Below are positions 26,099-37,322 of a stretch of 64,000 bases of DNA, piece after piece. How positions within the stretch are numbered: the stretch's first letter is position 1; the number at the start of each line of letters is the position of its first letter. The DNA lies in the NCBI GenBank assembly GCA_030539165.1, contig JAUNSO010000002.1, forward strand, positions 1-64,000. The letters run 5' to 3'. The notes under the pieces are model-generated. The model saw nothing but the letters and a program-made list of their open reading frames with translations, was not told where the DNA came from and did no database searches. Source of the stretch: a bacterium. GTDB taxonomy: Bacteria; Bacillota; Clostridia; Lachnospirales; Lachnospiraceae. The position numbers and the translations under genes are program-made.

Positions 26099-27304
26099 AT
26101 GAAAAATAATAAGAATCTCCTGATTGGACTGATCATCGGCCTTGTGACAGGGGTATCCCTTGCGGTAATGGGATGGTGTATCGTTACGATCGTATCTCCC
26201 CGTACGGAGAAGAACGGCACAGCAATCAGTGAGGATGGAATCGACTGGACTGCAGTAGATGAAAAGCTGGAGACAATCCAGCGGACAATAGATGTATATT
26301 ATAAGGATGAGGTCGACCAGAGCAAGCTGGTGGATGGAATCTATAAAGGGTTTGTGGCGGGCCTGGAGGATCCGTATTCTGTATATTATACACAAGAAGA
26401 ATATAATGAGCTGCTGGAGAGCTCTTCAGGTATCTACTGCGGAATTGGAGCATATCTGCAGCAGAGCGATACCGGCGTTTCAGTGATGAGACCGATTCCG
26501 AATTCACCGGCGGAGGAGGCGGGCCTTCTTGCAGGAGATATTTTTGTTAAGGTGGATGATGTAGATGTGACAGCGGAGGACGTAACAACCATTGCTGCGC
26601 GTGTACGTGGCCCGGAGGGTACGAAGGTCACGGTCACAATCAAGCGTGAGGGTGAGAAGGATCCTGTTGTGTTTGAACTGGAACGGCGTGAGATTGAAAC
26701 CCCTACGGTATCACATGAGATGATGAAGGATGGAATCGGGTACATTGCAATTTTGGAATTTGATGATATTACTCTGACGCAGTTTGAAAAGGCAATGCAG
26801 GAGCTTCAAGATGCAGGAATGACGTCCCTTGTCCTTGACCTTAGAGACAATCCGGGAGGCAATCTGGATACGGTAGTAAAGATTGCAGATGATATGCTGC
26901 CAAAGGGACTGGTTGTCTATACAGAGGATAAGTATGGAACGAAAAAGGAATTTTCATCAGACGGGACACATAGCCTGACTATTCCTATGGCGGTTTTGAT
27001 CAATGAAAACAGCGCAAGTGCTGCAGAGATATTGGCAGGAGCGATCAAAGATTATCAGACAGGCACCCTGATCGGTACCACGACCTTTGGCAAAGGAATC
27101 GTACAACAGGTGCTTCCACTGGGTGACGGGACAGGCATCAAGGTCACAACCTCCAAATATTTCACCCCGAACGGCAATGATATTCATGGAATCGGGATCG
27201 AACCGGATATTGAACTGGAATTTGATGAAGAAGCATATCAAAAGGATGAAAATGCCGATAATCAATTGGACAGGGCGATTGAATTGTTACAACATAGTTA
27301 TTAA
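26099..27304 (+). CDS. ctpA: S41 family C-terminal processing peptidase
   Basis: 401 aa: N-terminal anchor (about residues 6-26), a dimer/cap region, PDZ domain (about 115-200, GIGAYLQQSDTGVSV... SPAEEAGLLAGD) and the S41 serine-lysine protease domain. The catalytic Ser lies in ENSASAAEI and the general-base Lys in FGKGIV, both present. Ctp proteases trim or degrade envelope proteins; next to the M23 hydrolase it may control that enzyme. It appears to be the last gene of the ftsEX cluster, with uvrB 21 bp downstream. Confidence 0.92.
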   Translation: MKNNKNLLIGLIIGLVTGVSLAVMGWCIVTIVSPRTEKNGTAISEDGIDWTAVDEKLETIQRTIDVYYKDEVDQSKLVDGIYKGFVAGLEDPYSVYYTQEEYNELLESSSGIYCGIGAYLQQSDTGVSVMRPIPNSPAEEAGLLAGDIFVKVDDVDVTAEDVTTIAARVRGPEGTKVTVTIKREGEKDPVVFELERREIETPTVSHEMMKDGIGYIAILEFDDITLTQFEKAMQELQDAGMTSLVLDLRDNPGGNLDTVVKIADDMLPKGLVVYTEDKYGTKKEFSSDGTHSLTIPMAVLINENSASAAEILAGAIKDYQTGTLIGTTTFGKGIVQQVLPLGDGTGIKVTTSKYFTPNGNDIHGIGIEPDIELEFDEEAYQKDENADNQLDRAIELLQHSY

Positions 27305-27325
27305 TCCTGCTGAAAGGACTAGCTT

Positions 27326-29314
27326 ATGGATCATTTTGAATTGGTATCTGAGTATCAGCCGACAGGCGATCAGCCGCAGGCGATTGAAGATCTGGTCAAG
27401 GGCTTTCGCGAGGGCAATCAGTTTCAGACTTTGCTGGGTGTCACAGGCTCCGGCAAGACATTTACGATGGCAAATGTCATTGAGCAGTTAAACAAACCGA
27501 CTTTGATTATAGCTCATAATAAGACACTGGCAGGACAGCTGTACAGTGAATTCAAAGAGTTTTTTCCCAATAATGCGGTTGAATATTTTGTTTCTTATTA
27601 CGATTACTATCAGCCGGAGGCGTATATCCCGTCTTCGGATACTTATATTGAAAAGGATTCTTCCATCAACGATGAGATAGACAAACTCAGACTTTCCGCT
27701 ACAGCCTCACTGGCAGAACGTAAGGACGTCATTGTGGTGTCAAGCGTTTCCTGTATTTATGGTATTGGCAGTCCGAAGGACTATATTAATATGATCGTTT
27801 CTCTGAGACCCGGTATGGAAAAGGACAGAGACGATATTATCCGCGAGCTGATCGGCATCCGTTATGAAAGAAGCGAGATGGATTTCCATCGCGGAACCTT
27901 CCGCGTACGAGGAGATGTACTGGAGGTTTTTCCGGCATGGGAAGGGGATCGTGCCATCAGGATAGAGTTCTTTGGGGATGAAATCGAGAGAATATCGGAA
28001 ATTGACGTATTAACCAGCGAGGTTAGGGCGAGACTGTCTCACCTATCTATATTTCCGGCCTCTCATTATGTTGTTCCTGAGGAGCAGATTCTGCGTGCGA
28101 CCAAGACTATGGAGGCAGAACTGACTGAGCGTGTGAAGTACTTTAAAGGCGAAGGCAAGCTTCTCGAGGCACAGAGGATTTCAGAACGTACTAACTTTGA
28201 TATTGAGATGCTCCGTGAGACGGGTTTCTGTTCCGGCATCGAGAACTATTCCAGACATATGAACGGTACGGCAGAGGGAGCGACTCCGTACACGTTGATG
28301 AATTATTTTCCTGATGATTATCTGATTATCATTGATGAGTCACATATGACGATTCCCCAGATCAGGGGTATGTATGCAGGAGACCGGTCTCGCAAGACTG
28401 TTCTTGTAGATTATGGGTTCAGACTTCCCTCTGCGAAAGACAATCGCCCCTTGAATTTTGCGGAGTTTGAGAGTAAAATAGACCAGATGATGTTCGTGTC
28501 TGCAACACCATCTGTTTATGAAGAGGAACATGAACTGCTTCGCACGGAACAGATTATCAGACCTACCGGTCTGCTTGACCCTGAGGTGACTGTAAAGCCT
28601 ACAGAGGGGCAGATTGATGACCTGATCTCGGAGATTAATCAAGAAGTCAAGAAACATAATAAAGTACTGGTAACGACGCTGACCAAAAGGATGGCAGAGG
28701 ATCTGACGGAATATATGCGTGAAGTCGGTATTCGTGTTAAGTATCTGCACTCTGATATTGATACATTAGAGAGAGCAGAGATCATACGCGATATGCGTCT
28801 GGATGTGTTTGATGTATTAGTCGGTATCAATCTGCTGCGTGAAGGTCTGGATATCCCGGAAATATCGTTGGTGGCAATATTGGATGCAGATAAAGAGGGA
28901 TTCCTGCGTTCAGAGACATCGCTGGTACAGACAATTGGACGTGCCGCCAGAAATGCTGAGGGTCGTGTCCTGATGTATGCAGATCATATGACAGATTCCA
29001 TGACGAATGCCATTCGTGAAACGAACCGCCGGCGTGAGATTCAGCAAAAATATAATGACGATCATGGCATTACCCCTCAAACGATCAAGAAGGCAGTCAG
29101 GGATCTGATCAGTATTTCCAAGGAAGTTGCAGCCGAAGAAGTACGTATGGAGAAAGATCCGGAGTCCATGGACCGCAAGGAACTCGAGAAGTGGGTAGAG
29201 GATATTACGAAGAAGATGCGTAAAGCAGCAGCGGAGTTGAATTTTGAAGCGGCATCTGAATTGAGAGATAAGATGATTGCCCTGAAAAAACAGCTTCAGG
29301 ATATGGATCAATAG
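27326..29314 (+). CDS. uvrB: UvrABC system protein B
   Basis: 662 aa. Damage-verifying helicase-like subunit of nucleotide excision repair. Walker A is [12 protein letters not shown]; the DNA-gripping beta-hairpin region reads [20 protein letters not shown]; helicase motif DESHMT, the region GRAARN and the C-terminal UVR motif ([13 protein letters not shown]) that binds UvrC are present. Unlike most genomes, uvrA does not follow immediately: three surface-glycan genes are inserted between them. Confidence 0.96.
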   Translation: MDHFELVSEYQPTGDQPQAIEDLVKGFREGNQFQTLLGVTGSGKTFTMANVIEQLNKPTLIIAHNKTLAGQLYSEFKEFFPNNAVEYFVSYYDYYQPEAYIPSSDTYIEKDSSINDEIDKLRLSATASLAERKDVIVVSSVSCIYGIGSPKDYINMIVSLRPGMEKDRDDIIRELIGIRYERSEMDFHRGTFRVRGDVLEVFPAWEGDRAIRIEFFGDEIERISEIDVLTSEVRARLSHLSIFPASHYVVPEEQILRATKTMEAELTERVKYFKGEGKLLEAQRISERTNFDIEMLRETGFCSGIENYSRHMNGTAEGATPYTLMNYFPDDYLIIIDESHMTIPQIRGMYAGDRSRKTVLVDYGFRLPSAKDNRPLNFAEFESKIDQMMFVSATPSVYEEEHELLRTEQIIRPTGLLDPEVTVKPTEGQIDDLISEINQEVKKHNKVLVTTLTKRMAEDLTEYMREVGIRVKYLHSDIDTLERAEIIRDMRLDVFDVLVGINLLREGLDIPEISLVAILDADKEGFLRSETSLVQTIGRAARNAEGRVLMYADHMTDSMTNAIRETNRRREIQQKYNDDHGITPQTIKKAVRDLISISKEVAAEEVRMEKDPESMDRKELEKWVEDITKKMRKAAAELNFEAASELRDKMIALKKQLQDMDQ

Positions 29315-29335
29315 GAACGACTACGGAGGAAACAA

Positions 29336-30091
29336 GTGGGAAAGCTATCGATAGTAGTGCCAACCTATAATGAAGCGGATAATGTCGGAAATTTGGTCAA
29401 TCAGATTGACTATGCACTCCGCGGGATAGAGTACGAGGTTATCTTTGTAGATGACAGTACAGATCATACCCCCGATATGATTAGAAAAACACAGGAGGAG
29501 AATCCCAGAGTCCGTATGGAGCATCGAACGGAGGAAAAGGGACTTGCAACTGCGGTTTTAAAGGGTTTTTCTCTTGCTGAAGGAGATTATATTGCAGTGA
29601 TGGATGCAGATTTGCAGCATCCGCCACAGATATTGCGTTCGATGTATTTTGTACTGGAAAGCGGTGCGGATTTCTGTGTGCCGAGCAGATTTATCCCAGG
29701 AGGATCCGATGGCGGATTAGGCCCTTATCGCAAGCTTGTATCAGGAGTTGCGAGATATATCGGCAAGATCTTACTGCCATGTCTCAGACGGATTACGGAT
29801 CCTACCAGTGGTCTTTTTATGTTCCGCAGAGAAGTGATTGCAGGAGACTGCAATTTGCAGCCGATTGGCTGGAAGATCCTGATTGAGGTGCTGGCTTTGG
29901 GTACTTATCACAGTGTTGTGGAGATTCCGTATAAGTTTCAGGCGAGACCGACCGGAGAGTCTAAGCTCTCATCCAAGGTTACTGTGGAATATATCAAGCA
30001 GGTATTCGGGCTGATGAAGCGCGGCAGGAAACAGAGCGGTGTTACGGTTGAAAAGTGGTCCGTAGACCGGATGAAGTCAATGGAGAAATAA
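29336..30091 (+). CDS. Family 2 glycosyltransferase (polyprenol-phosphate sugar synthase-like)
   Basis: 251 aa, GTG start after CGGAGGA. GT-A fold with SIVVPTYNEADNVGNLV, the nucleotide Asp in FVDDSTD and the DxD-like MDADLQHPP, as in DPM1-type enzymes that load a sugar on a polyprenyl phosphate. No C-terminal membrane segments or GtrA-like domain, so it is a soluble or peripheral DPM1-like enzyme. It is 1 nt from the MBOAT gene and probably feeds the same glycan pathway. Confidence 0.88.
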   Translation: MGKLSIVVPTYNEADNVGNLVNQIDYALRGIEYEVIFVDDSTDHTPDMIRKTQEENPRVRMEHRTEEKGLATAVLKGFSLAEGDYIAVMDADLQHPPQILRSMYFVLESGADFCVPSRFIPGGSDGGLGPYRKLVSGVARYIGKILLPCLRRITDPTSGLFMFRREVIAGDCNLQPIGWKILIEVLALGTYHSVVEIPYKFQARPTGESKLSSKVTVEYIKQVFGLMKRGRKQSGVTVEKWSVDRMKSMEK

Positions 30092-30092
30092 A

Positions 30093-31574
30093 ATGGTCTT
30101 TAGTTCGACGATATTTCTATGTTTTTTTATGCCGGTTATGATAATCGGTTTTTATATACTCCCTAAGAAGCTGAAGAATATCTATCTTCTCTTAGGAAGT
30201 TTATTTTTCTATGCATGGGGAGAGCCTAAATATGTCTTTATCATGCTGGCTTCTATTGTCGGAAACTACTGTTTCGGGATGCTGGTACATGTGCTGACCG
30301 GCAAGGAGAAACTGCGCAGGATGGCTATTCTGTTCACTGTTCTGTATAATCTGGGTATTCTGTTTTATTTCAAATACTTTGTATTTGCAGTTGAATCTGT
30401 CAATGAGATCACAGGTGCGGGGCTGACGGTACCTGAGATTGTACTGCCAATCGGGATTTCATTTTATACATTTCAGGGAATGTCCTATGTCATTGATGTT
30501 TATCGCGAGGACGGTATCGTGAATGAACAGGGAGAAAGGACAGTATTTGTACAGAAAAATCCTTTGAACCTGGCACTGTATATTTCCATGTTTCCGCAGC
30601 TGATTGCGGGGCCTATTGTCCGTTATAAGGATATCAAGGAGTCTCTGACCAATCGTGTACTGAGTGCAGCTTCTTTTGCCAGAGGTGTCGAACGTTTTAT
30701 CATCGGACTTGCCAAGAAGGCGATACTGGCAAATTCTATAGGAGAGGTTGCTGATACAATATTTGCCGGTGATTATACGATGATGGGGACAGGGACGGCA
30801 TGGCTCGGGGCAGTATGCTATACACTGCAGATTTATTATGATTTTTCAGGATATTCTGATATGGCAATCGGTCTCGGAAAGATCTTCGGATTTGATTTTA
30901 TGGAGAACTTTAATTATCCGTATATTTCACGTTCTATCACAGAATTCTGGCGCAGATGGCATATCTCATTGTCAACATGGTTCAGGGATTATCTTTATAT
31001 ACCCTTAGGAGGCAATCGTAAAGGTCTGATGCGGACTTATCTGAATCTGCTGATTGTATTTCTGGCAACCGGGTTCTGGCATGGTGCAGCCTGGGGATTT
31101 ATCATCTGGGGTTTATGGCATGGCGTTTTTATGATTATCGAAAGAGTCCTGCGCGCGAAAGATGTGAAGCATCTGATCAAAAACGGAAAGGCTCGCAGTG
31201 TATGCGACTGGCTGTACACGATGTTAGTGGTGATGCTTGGCTGGGTGTTGTTCAAGATCGTGATTATGGAGGATGCATTATCCTATATCGGCGTGATGCT
31301 GCATACACATACTCCTGATTATGTGGCATTTTCTACCAGATACTATCTAGATAACAAACTGATTTTCATGCTTGTCATTGCAATCCTGGCGGCGATACCA
31401 TGGAAGGATATACTTCCGGGCAAGGCAGGTATTCTGCTCAATAATATTAACAGCCTGCCGGCAGCACATCCTGCAGTAATCATACGACGTGTATCATTGT
31501 TGTGTATGCTTTTGATTTGTATGATGTTTATCATGAATAATACTTATAATCCGTTTATTTACTTCCGTTTCTAA
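30093..31574 (+). CDS. MBOAT family O-acyltransferase (AlgI/DltB-like)
   Basis: 493 aa polytopic membrane protein. The MBOAT core is clear: TEFWRRWHISLSTWFRDYLYIPLGG and the catalytic His in TGFWHGAAW, followed by GLWHG. Family members pass an acyl group, usually acetyl, across the membrane to a periplasmic or surface acceptor; the next gene encodes the matching extracytoplasmic AlgJ/DHHW-type protein. Together they should O-acetylate an extracellular polysaccharide or cell wall glycan. Confidence 0.92.
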   Translation: MVFSSTIFLCFFMPVMIIGFYILPKKLKNIYLLLGSLFFYAWGEPKYVFIMLASIVGNYCFGMLVHVLTGKEKLRRMAILFTVLYNLGILFYFKYFVFAVESVNEITGAGLTVPEIVLPIGISFYTFQGMSYVIDVYREDGIVNEQGERTVFVQKNPLNLALYISMFPQLIAGPIVRYKDIKESLTNRVLSAASFARGVERFIIGLAKKAILANSIGEVADTIFAGDYTMMGTGTAWLGAVCYTLQIYYDFSGYSDMAIGLGKIFGFDFMENFNYPYISRSITEFWRRWHISLSTWFRDYLYIPLGGNRKGLMRTYLNLLIVFLATGFWHGAAWGFIIWGLWHGVFMIIERVLRAKDVKHLIKNGKARSVCDWLYTMLVVMLGWVLFKIVIMEDALSYIGVMLHTHTPDYVAFSTRYYLDNKLIFMLVIAILAAIPWKDILPGKAGILLNNINSLPAAHPAVIIRRVSLLCMLLICMMFIMNNTYNPFIYFRF

Positions 31575-31624
31575 GTGTGAGAGAAAAGATCAGGTGCAAA
31601 GCCTGAGGAAAGGAGCCGGTGCTT

Positions 31625-33130
31625 ATGAAAAATAAAATACTGAATATTCTGTATTGTGTCATTTTCATGACGGTTGTCATTGTACCGGCACTTTTGACAA
31701 ATACAAAGACAAATCAGATATCCATGATAGATAACAAGGCTCTGACGGAGTGGCCGGAGATCGATTGGAAGCTGACAAACCGAGAGCAGGTTGAAAACTA
31801 TGTGGATGACAGAATCGGATTTCGGGAGCTGGTCATCAATTCTTACATTGAATTGAATGATGAATTGTTTTCCGTTATGGTACATCCGTTGTTTATGTAT
31901 GGAAAAGACGGGCATATTTTTTATAAGGATCCTGATTACATCGCGGCATATCAGCATCTCAATACAAATACACAGATGCTGGACTCCTTTGTGGTTTTTC
32001 TGACACAGACACAGGATTATCTGACACAAAAGGGAATTCCGTTTCTTTACTTTGCATGTCCGGATAAGAAAACGATTTACAGCGAATACTTTCCTGATAC
32101 GATCAATGTAAATGAACAGAATATCAGCGTTACGGATTATCTGAAGGAACGGCTGGCAGATACCGATGTCAATTATATCATGCCGATTGATGAACTCCTG
32201 ACAGCAAAGCAGGATAGGACTGTTTATAATAAAAAATATGATGCTACACACTGGAATGAATTCGGAGCCATGACGGCACACAAGTTAATTGATGGTCAGA
32301 TCCAGACATGGTTTGACGATGTGCCGGTACTGACAGAGGATAATTATGATCTGGAGTTTATTCAGGTTGATTCTTTGGATATTGCAAAATTCCCGATTGA
32401 TGAACAGGTTCCGGTATATTCGCTGAAACAGGATACAAGCGGGGATGCGACAGAATATCTGATTTCTTATCTGGATGGCTATACCAATACATTCTATTCA
32501 CATTATATGAATGAGACAGCACCGAACAACCGGATTCTACTGGTATTTGTGGACAGCTATTTTGGCAGCTACCAGAAGTACTATAATAACAGGTTCAAGG
32601 AAGTCTATTTTGTACATCGTCAAAATTATGATTATCTGCAGTATTACGTGAATCTGTTCTTTCCGGATGCCGTGATTTTTGAGACAGCAGAGAGAAGTAT
32701 TTCCAGTGAGATGCCGTTGCTGGCTGACTTTACAAATTATATTTATGAGCCTCCTTATACAGAAGAGGAACGCAGCACAGGAACAAAGGCGCTTAAAAGC
32801 TCAATCTATGAGGTAAACGGTGCACGATTGGAAGATCAGAAATTATATCTGCCGCAGAATGATACATCAGCAATTGTAAGTATGAAGGGCATTTACTCCT
32901 GTAAGGATGCAGACCTGTCAGGCATTCATATCTATGCTCATGCAGGAGAAAAGTATCTGGAAACGGATTACTGCAAACAGGAGCGCGATGCGAAGGAGGC
33001 TGGTGACCACCGCTTTTCAGTGAATATCCAGAGACGGTATCTGGCAGAAGGCACGATAGAGTTAATTGCAGTAGATGAGACAACAAATGAAGAATATCAT
33101 CTTCAGACGATAGAGGTAGTATATGAGTAG
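31625..33130 (+). CDS. DHHW/AlgJ-like SGNH acetyltransferase, membrane anchored
   Basis: 501 aa, partner of the MBOAT protein. Start ATG 31625 follows AAAGGAG. One N-terminal membrane segment (about residues 5-25) puts the body outside the cell. The conserved [10 protein letters not shown] matches the D-x-H-W motif of DHHW/AlgX-like proteins, and [10 protein letters not shown] gives the Ser of an SGNH-type active site. The last about 120 residues are extra beta-rich sequence not recognised. The stop overlaps the uvrA start by 8 nt, so uvrA translation may depend on this gene. Confidence 0.85.
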   Translation: MKNKILNILYCVIFMTVVIVPALLTNTKTNQISMIDNKALTEWPEIDWKLTNREQVENYVDDRIGFRELVINSYIELNDELFSVMVHPLFMYGKDGHIFYKDPDYIAAYQHLNTNTQMLDSFVVFLTQTQDYLTQKGIPFLYFACPDKKTIYSEYFPDTINVNEQNISVTDYLKERLADTDVNYIMPIDELLTAKQDRTVYNKKYDATHWNEFGAMTAHKLIDGQIQTWFDDVPVLTEDNYDLEFIQVDSLDIAKFPIDEQVPVYSLKQDTSGDATEYLISYLDGYTNTFYSHYMNETAPNNRILLVFVDSYFGSYQKYYNNRFKEVYFVHRQNYDYLQYYVNLFFPDAVIFETAERSISSEMPLLADFTNYIYEPPYTEEERSTGTKALKSSIYEVNGARLEDQKLYLPQNDTSAIVSMKGIYSCKDADLSGIHIYAHAGEKYLETDYCKQERDAKEAGDHRFSVNIQRRYLAEGTIELIAVDETTNEEYHLQTIEVVYE

Positions 33131-35984
33131 AACAAATCAGGACGCTAACGTGGACAAGCGTCATTACATTCGTATCAGAGGAGCGAATGAACACAATTTA
33201 AAAAATATTTCAATTGATATTCCCAGAAATGAACTGGTTGTACTGACAGGCTTGAGCGGGTCAGGCAAATCTTCACTTGCATTTGATACCATTTATGCAG
33301 AAGGACAGAGACGTTATATGGAATCTCTGTCTTCTTATGCAAGACAGTTTTTGGGACAGATGGAAAAGCCAGAGGTAGAGAGCATAGAGGGATTGCCGCC
33401 GGCGATATCGATTGATCAGAAATCAACAAATAGAAATCCAAGATCAACGGTAGGTACTGTTACTGAGATTTATGATTATTTCAGACTGCTGTATGCGAGG
33501 GTCGGTATTCCCCATTGTCCGGTCTGTGGGAAAGAGATTATGAAACAGACAGTAGACCAGATGGTAGATGAGATTCTGAATCTGCCGGAAGGAACGAAGA
33601 TTCAGCTGCTGGCACCTGTAGTCAGAGGACGTAAGGGTGAACATGCCAAGGTATTGGAACGTGCAAAGAGAAGCGGATATGTCCGTGCGCGGATTGACGG
33701 CAATATGTATGAGCTTTCAGAAGAGATTGCTCTGGATAAGAATATAAAGCATAATATTGAGATCATTGTAGACAGACTGGTCATCAAAGAAACGATTGCC
33801 AAGAGATTGACAGATTCTATTGAAAATGTATTAGATCTCTCAGACGGCTTGCTGATGGTAGATGTTGTGGACAAAGAACAGATCAATTTCAGTCAGAGTT
33901 TTGCATGTCCTGACTGTAATGTCAGCATTGATGAGGTGGAACCAAGAAGCTTTTCCTTTAATAATCCGTTTGGAGCCTGTCCGGTTTGCTTTGGTCTGGG
34001 GTATAAGATGGAATTTGATGAGGAACTGATGATTCCTGATACATCACTCAGTCTGCAAGAGGGCGCTATTACGGTTATGGGCTGGCAGTCCAGCAATGAT
34101 CCAACGAGTTATACCTATGCAGTACTGCGGGCGTTATCTGAAAAATACGGTTTTAGTCTTGACACACCCTATGAACAACTGCCTGAGGATGTGCGTCACA
34201 TGCTGATTCATGGGACGAACGGAGTAGAGGTCAAGGTGCATTATAAAGGCATGCGGGGTGAAGGCATCTATGATGTTGCATTTGAAGGTCTGATCAAAAA
34301 TGTAGAGCGCAGATATCGTGAGACTGCATCTGACAGTACAAAACAGGAATATGAAACATTTATGAGAATTACGCCGTGTAATGAATGCCATGGGATGAGA
34401 CTGAAAAGAGGTTCCTTGGCAGTAACGGTTTCCGATAAAAATATATATGAAGTGACAGCACTGTCTATCGGAAAACTGACTGAATTTATGTCAAATCTCC
34501 AGCTTACAGAACAGCAACAGCTGATCGGCCGTCAGATCTTGAAAGAGATCAGATCCAGAATCGGATTTCTGATGGATGTAGGACTGGATTATCTGACACT
34601 GGCGCGTGCGACAAGTTCTCTGTCGGGCGGAGAAGCACAGCGTATCAGACTGGCGACACAGATTGGTTCAGGTCTGGTGGGTGTTGCCTACATTCTGGAT
34701 GAACCGAGTATCGGTCTGCACCAGAGAGATAATGACAAACTGCTGAATACACTCAAGCATCTGCGGGATCTCGGTAATTCTTTGATCGTCGTGGAACATG
34801 ATGAGGATACGATGTTAGCCGCTGATTATATTGTGGATATCGGACCACGGGCAGGTGAACATGGTGGAGAAGTCATAGCACAGGGTACCGCAGAGGAAAT
34901 CATGAAGGTAGAGGAATCCTTGACAGGGCAGTATCTGAGCCATAAAATTGAAATTCCTGTACCAAAGAAGAGAAGAAAACCGACCGGCTGGCTCAAGATC
35001 GTTGGTGCTTCAGAAAATAACCTGAAGAATGTAGATGTGAAGATACCACTGGGGATCATGACCTGTGTCACCGGCGTATCGGGTTCCGGTAAGAGTTCAC
35101 TGATCAATGAGATACTTTACAAAAAGCTTGCAAAAAGTCTGAACAGGGCTCGAACAATTGCAGGAAAGCATACAAGGATCGAAGGCATCGAGCAGCTGGA
35201 CAAGGTCATTAATATTGATCAGTCACCCATTGGCAGAACACCGAGATCTAATCCGGCAACCTATACAGGCATGTTTGATCAGATCAGGGATCTGTTTGCG
35301 GCTACGGCAGATGCCAAGGCACGCGGTTATAAAAAAGGACGCTTCAGCTTTAATGTAAAGGGCGGACGCTGCGAAGCCTGTTCAGGAGATGGAATTTTGA
35401 AAATCGAAATGCATTTTCTGGCAGATGTCTATGTGCCATGTGAGGTCTGCGGCGGCAAGCGATATAACCGAGAAACACTGGAGGTCAGATACAAGGGAAA
35501 GAATATCTATGACGTACTGGATATGACAGTAGAAGAGGCTGTGCCCTTCTTTGAGCATGTTCCGTCTATCAGAAATAAGGTAGAGACGTTAAATAATGTG
35601 GGACTGTCTTACATCAAACTGGGACAGCCATCAACGACTCTATCCGGCGGGGAGGCGCAGCGAATCAAGCTGGCTACTGAGCTTTCCAAGAGAAGCACCG
35701 GTAAGACAATCTATATATTAGATGAACCTACGACCGGACTGCATTTTGCAGATGTGCACAAGCTGGTTGAGATCCTGCAGCAGTTATCTGAAGGAGGCAA
35801 TACCGTAGTTGTCATAGAGCATAATCTGGATGTCATCAAGACAGCAGACTATATCATTGATATGGGACCGGAAGGCGGTGATGGTGGTGGAACTGTCATT
35901 GCAGAGGGTACACCGGAACAGGTTGCAAAGTCTGAGAAATCATATACAGGTGCATATATAAAAAAGATGTTGGGAAAAAATTGA
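33123..35984 (+). CDS. uvrA: UvrABC system protein A
   Basis: 953 aa, the damage-recognising ATPase of nucleotide excision repair. Two ABC modules: [20 protein letters not shown] at the front and [16 protein letters not shown] in the second half, both with LSGGEAQRI signatures. Zinc fingers CPVCGKEI-type and CEACSGDG...[10 protein letters not shown] are visible. Start ATG 33123 lies within the end of the DHHW gene. The last gene before the mreB promoter; no strong terminator is seen. Confidence 0.97.
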   Translation: MSRTNQDANVDKRHYIRIRGANEHNLKNISIDIPRNELVVLTGLSGSGKSSLAFDTIYAEGQRRYMESLSSYARQFLGQMEKPEVESIEGLPPAISIDQKSTNRNPRSTVGTVTEIYDYFRLLYARVGIPHCPVCGKEIMKQTVDQMVDEILNLPEGTKIQLLAPVVRGRKGEHAKVLERAKRSGYVRARIDGNMYELSEEIALDKNIKHNIEIIVDRLVIKETIAKRLTDSIENVLDLSDGLLMVDVVDKEQINFSQSFACPDCNVSIDEVEPRSFSFNNPFGACPVCFGLGYKMEFDEELMIPDTSLSLQEGAITVMGWQSSNDPTSYTYAVLRALSEKYGFSLDTPYEQLPEDVRHMLIHGTNGVEVKVHYKGMRGEGIYDVAFEGLIKNVERRYRETASDSTKQEYETFMRITPCNECHGMRLKRGSLAVTVSDKNIYEVTALSIGKLTEFMSNLQLTEQQQLIGRQILKEIRSRIGFLMDVGLDYLTLARATSSLSGGEAQRIRLATQIGSGLVGVAYILDEPSIGLHQRDNDKLLNTLKHLRDLGNSLIVVEHDEDTMLAADYIVDIGPRAGEHGGEVIAQGTAEEIMKVEESLTGQYLSHKIEIPVPKKRRKPTGWLKIVGASENNLKNVDVKIPLGIMTCVTGVSGSGKSSLINEILYKKLAKSLNRARTIAGKHTRIEGIEQLDKVINIDQSPIGRTPRSNPATYTGMFDQIRDLFAATADAKARGYKKGRFSFNVKGGRCEACSGDGILKIEMHFLADVYVPCEVCGGKRYNRETLEVRYKGKNIYDVLDMTVEEAVPFFEHVPSIRNKVETLNNVGLSYIKLGQPSTTLSGGEAQRIKLATELSKRSTGKTIYILDEPTTGLHFADVHKLVEILQQLSEGGNTVVVIEHNLDVIKTADYIIDMGPEGGDGGGTVIAEGTPEQVAKSEKSYTGAYIKKMLGKN

Positions 35985-35994
35985 ACAAAAAACA

Positions 35995-36022
35995 TTGAAA
36001 ATTCACAATGATGGGTTATAAT
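35995..36022 (+). promoter_or_regulatory. Sigma-A promoter of mreB
   Basis: TTGAAA (35995-36000), 16-nt spacer, TATAAT (36017-36022). The leader to ATG 36128 is about 98 nt and ends with AAAGGGG. Confidence 0.75.
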
Positions 36023-36127
36023 GGATTATGTATGTTTAATCAGTCTACAAATGGAAAAGATATATAATAAAGACATGAGATGACCGTAAGCTAGGACTTA
36101 AGCGACTGTGAAAGGGGAATATTCAGT

Positions 36128-37126
36128 ATGGTCTATACAGATATAGGAATTGATTTGGGGACAGCCAGTATACTGGTGTACATCAGAGGAAAGGGCGTAG
36201 TGTTAAAGGAGCCCTCTGTCGTTGCGTTTGACAGAGACACTAATAAGATCAAGGCAATCGGTGAAGATGCCCGGCTGATGCTCGGCAGAACTCCCGGTAA
36301 TATTGTAGCAGTCAGACCGTTACGACAGGGTGTCATTTCTGACTATACCGTAACTGAGAAGATGCTGAAGTATTTTATTCAAAAGGCAATCGGTAAAAAG
36401 ACCTTCAGAAAGCCGCGTATCAGTGTTTGTGTACCAAGTGGTGTTACTGAGGTTGAAAAAAAAGCGGTTGAGGATGCTACATATCAGGCAGGTGCCAGAG
36501 AAGTAGCAATTATAGAGGAACCGATTGCAGCAGCAATCGGAGCCGGTATTGATATCAGCAAGCCATGTGGAAACATGATCGTTGATATCGGTGGTGGTAC
36601 AACAGATATCGCAGTGATTTCATTAGGCGGTACTGTAGTCAGCACATCGATTAAAATTGCCGGTGATGATTTTGATGAGGCAATTGTACGTTACATGCGT
36701 AAGAAACACAATCTTTTGATTGGTGAAAGAACAGCAGAGGATTTGAAAATCAAGATTGGTACTGCATTTAAGAGACCTGAAGTCGATTATCTGGATGTCA
36801 GAGGCCGTAATCTGGTAACCGGTCTGCCGAGAACCGTTAAGGTATCTTCGGAAGAGACAGAAGAGGCACTGCGTGAGACGACGTCACAGATTGTTGAAGC
36901 CATTCACAGCGTTCTTGAGAAAACGCCGCCCGAGCTGGCAGCGGATATCGCCGACAGAGGTATTGTATTAACCGGAGGAGGCAGTCTGTTAAGAGGACTG
37001 GAGGATTTGATTGCATATAAAACAGGTATCAATACGATGACAGCTGAGGATCCTATGACAGCGGTTGCGATCGGTACCGGTAAGTTTGTGGAGTTCCTTG
37101 CTGGGGACAAGTCTGATGTAGGCTGA
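36128..37126 (+). CDS. mreB: Rod shape-determining protein MreB/Mbl
   Basis: 332 aa actin-like ATPase that forms membrane-bound filaments and guides side-wall synthesis. The phosphate and nucleotide motifs are intact: IGIDLGTASILVYI, VDIGGGTTDIAVISLGG, and GIVLTGGGSLLRGLEDLI. It is followed by flhO and flhP, the same order as mbl-flhO-flhP of Bacillus subtilis, which makes Mbl the closer name; the sequence alone does not decide between paralogues. Confidence 0.95.
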   Translation: MVYTDIGIDLGTASILVYIRGKGVVLKEPSVVAFDRDTNKIKAIGEDARLMLGRTPGNIVAVRPLRQGVISDYTVTEKMLKYFIQKAIGKKTFRKPRISVCVPSGVTEVEKKAVEDATYQAGAREVAIIEEPIAAAIGAGIDISKPCGNMIVDIGGGTTDIAVISLGGTVVSTSIKIAGDDFDEAIVRYMRKKHNLLIGERTAEDLKIKIGTAFKRPEVDYLDVRGRNLVTGLPRTVKVSSEETEEALRETTSQIVEAIHSVLEKTPPELAADIADRGIVLTGGGSLLRGLEDLIAYKTGINTMTAEDPMTAVAIGTGKFVEFLAGDKSDVG

Positions 37127-37171
37127 TAGAGCATAAGAACCATACGGAGAAAGTATATTTATCATACAGCC

Positions 37172-37199
37172 TAAAGATTTATTGAGGTTGTGTCGATAT
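37172..37199 (+). promoter_or_regulatory. Possible sigma-28 promoter of flhO
   Basis: TAAA (37172-37175), 16-nt spacer, GTCGATAT (37192-37199). One base longer than the ideal spacing and one mismatch more in the -10 than the other sites in this window, but placed before flagellar genes. Confidence 0.45.
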
Positions 37200-37215
37200 T
37201 TAATGTATAGGCGGG

Positions 37216-37288
37216 GTCAAAAAATCTGCGATTTTTTGACTGTCACGTGTTTACGGAGCAGACACGCGGCTGGTACATGGAAGTACCA
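37216..37288 (+). repeat. Three consecutive hairpins in the flhO leader
   Basis: Hairpin 1: GTCAAAAAATC (37216-37226), loop TGC, GATTTTTTGAC (37230-37240), 11 bp. Hairpin 2: CGTGT (37246-37250) with ACACG (37262-37266). Hairpin 3: TGGTAC (37271-37276) with GTACCA (37283-37288). The first could end mreB transcription but has no T run after it. Confidence 0.55.
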
Positions 37289-37322
37289 TATTGTGCATGA
37301 TTAGCGAGAGTAGGTGACAAAT

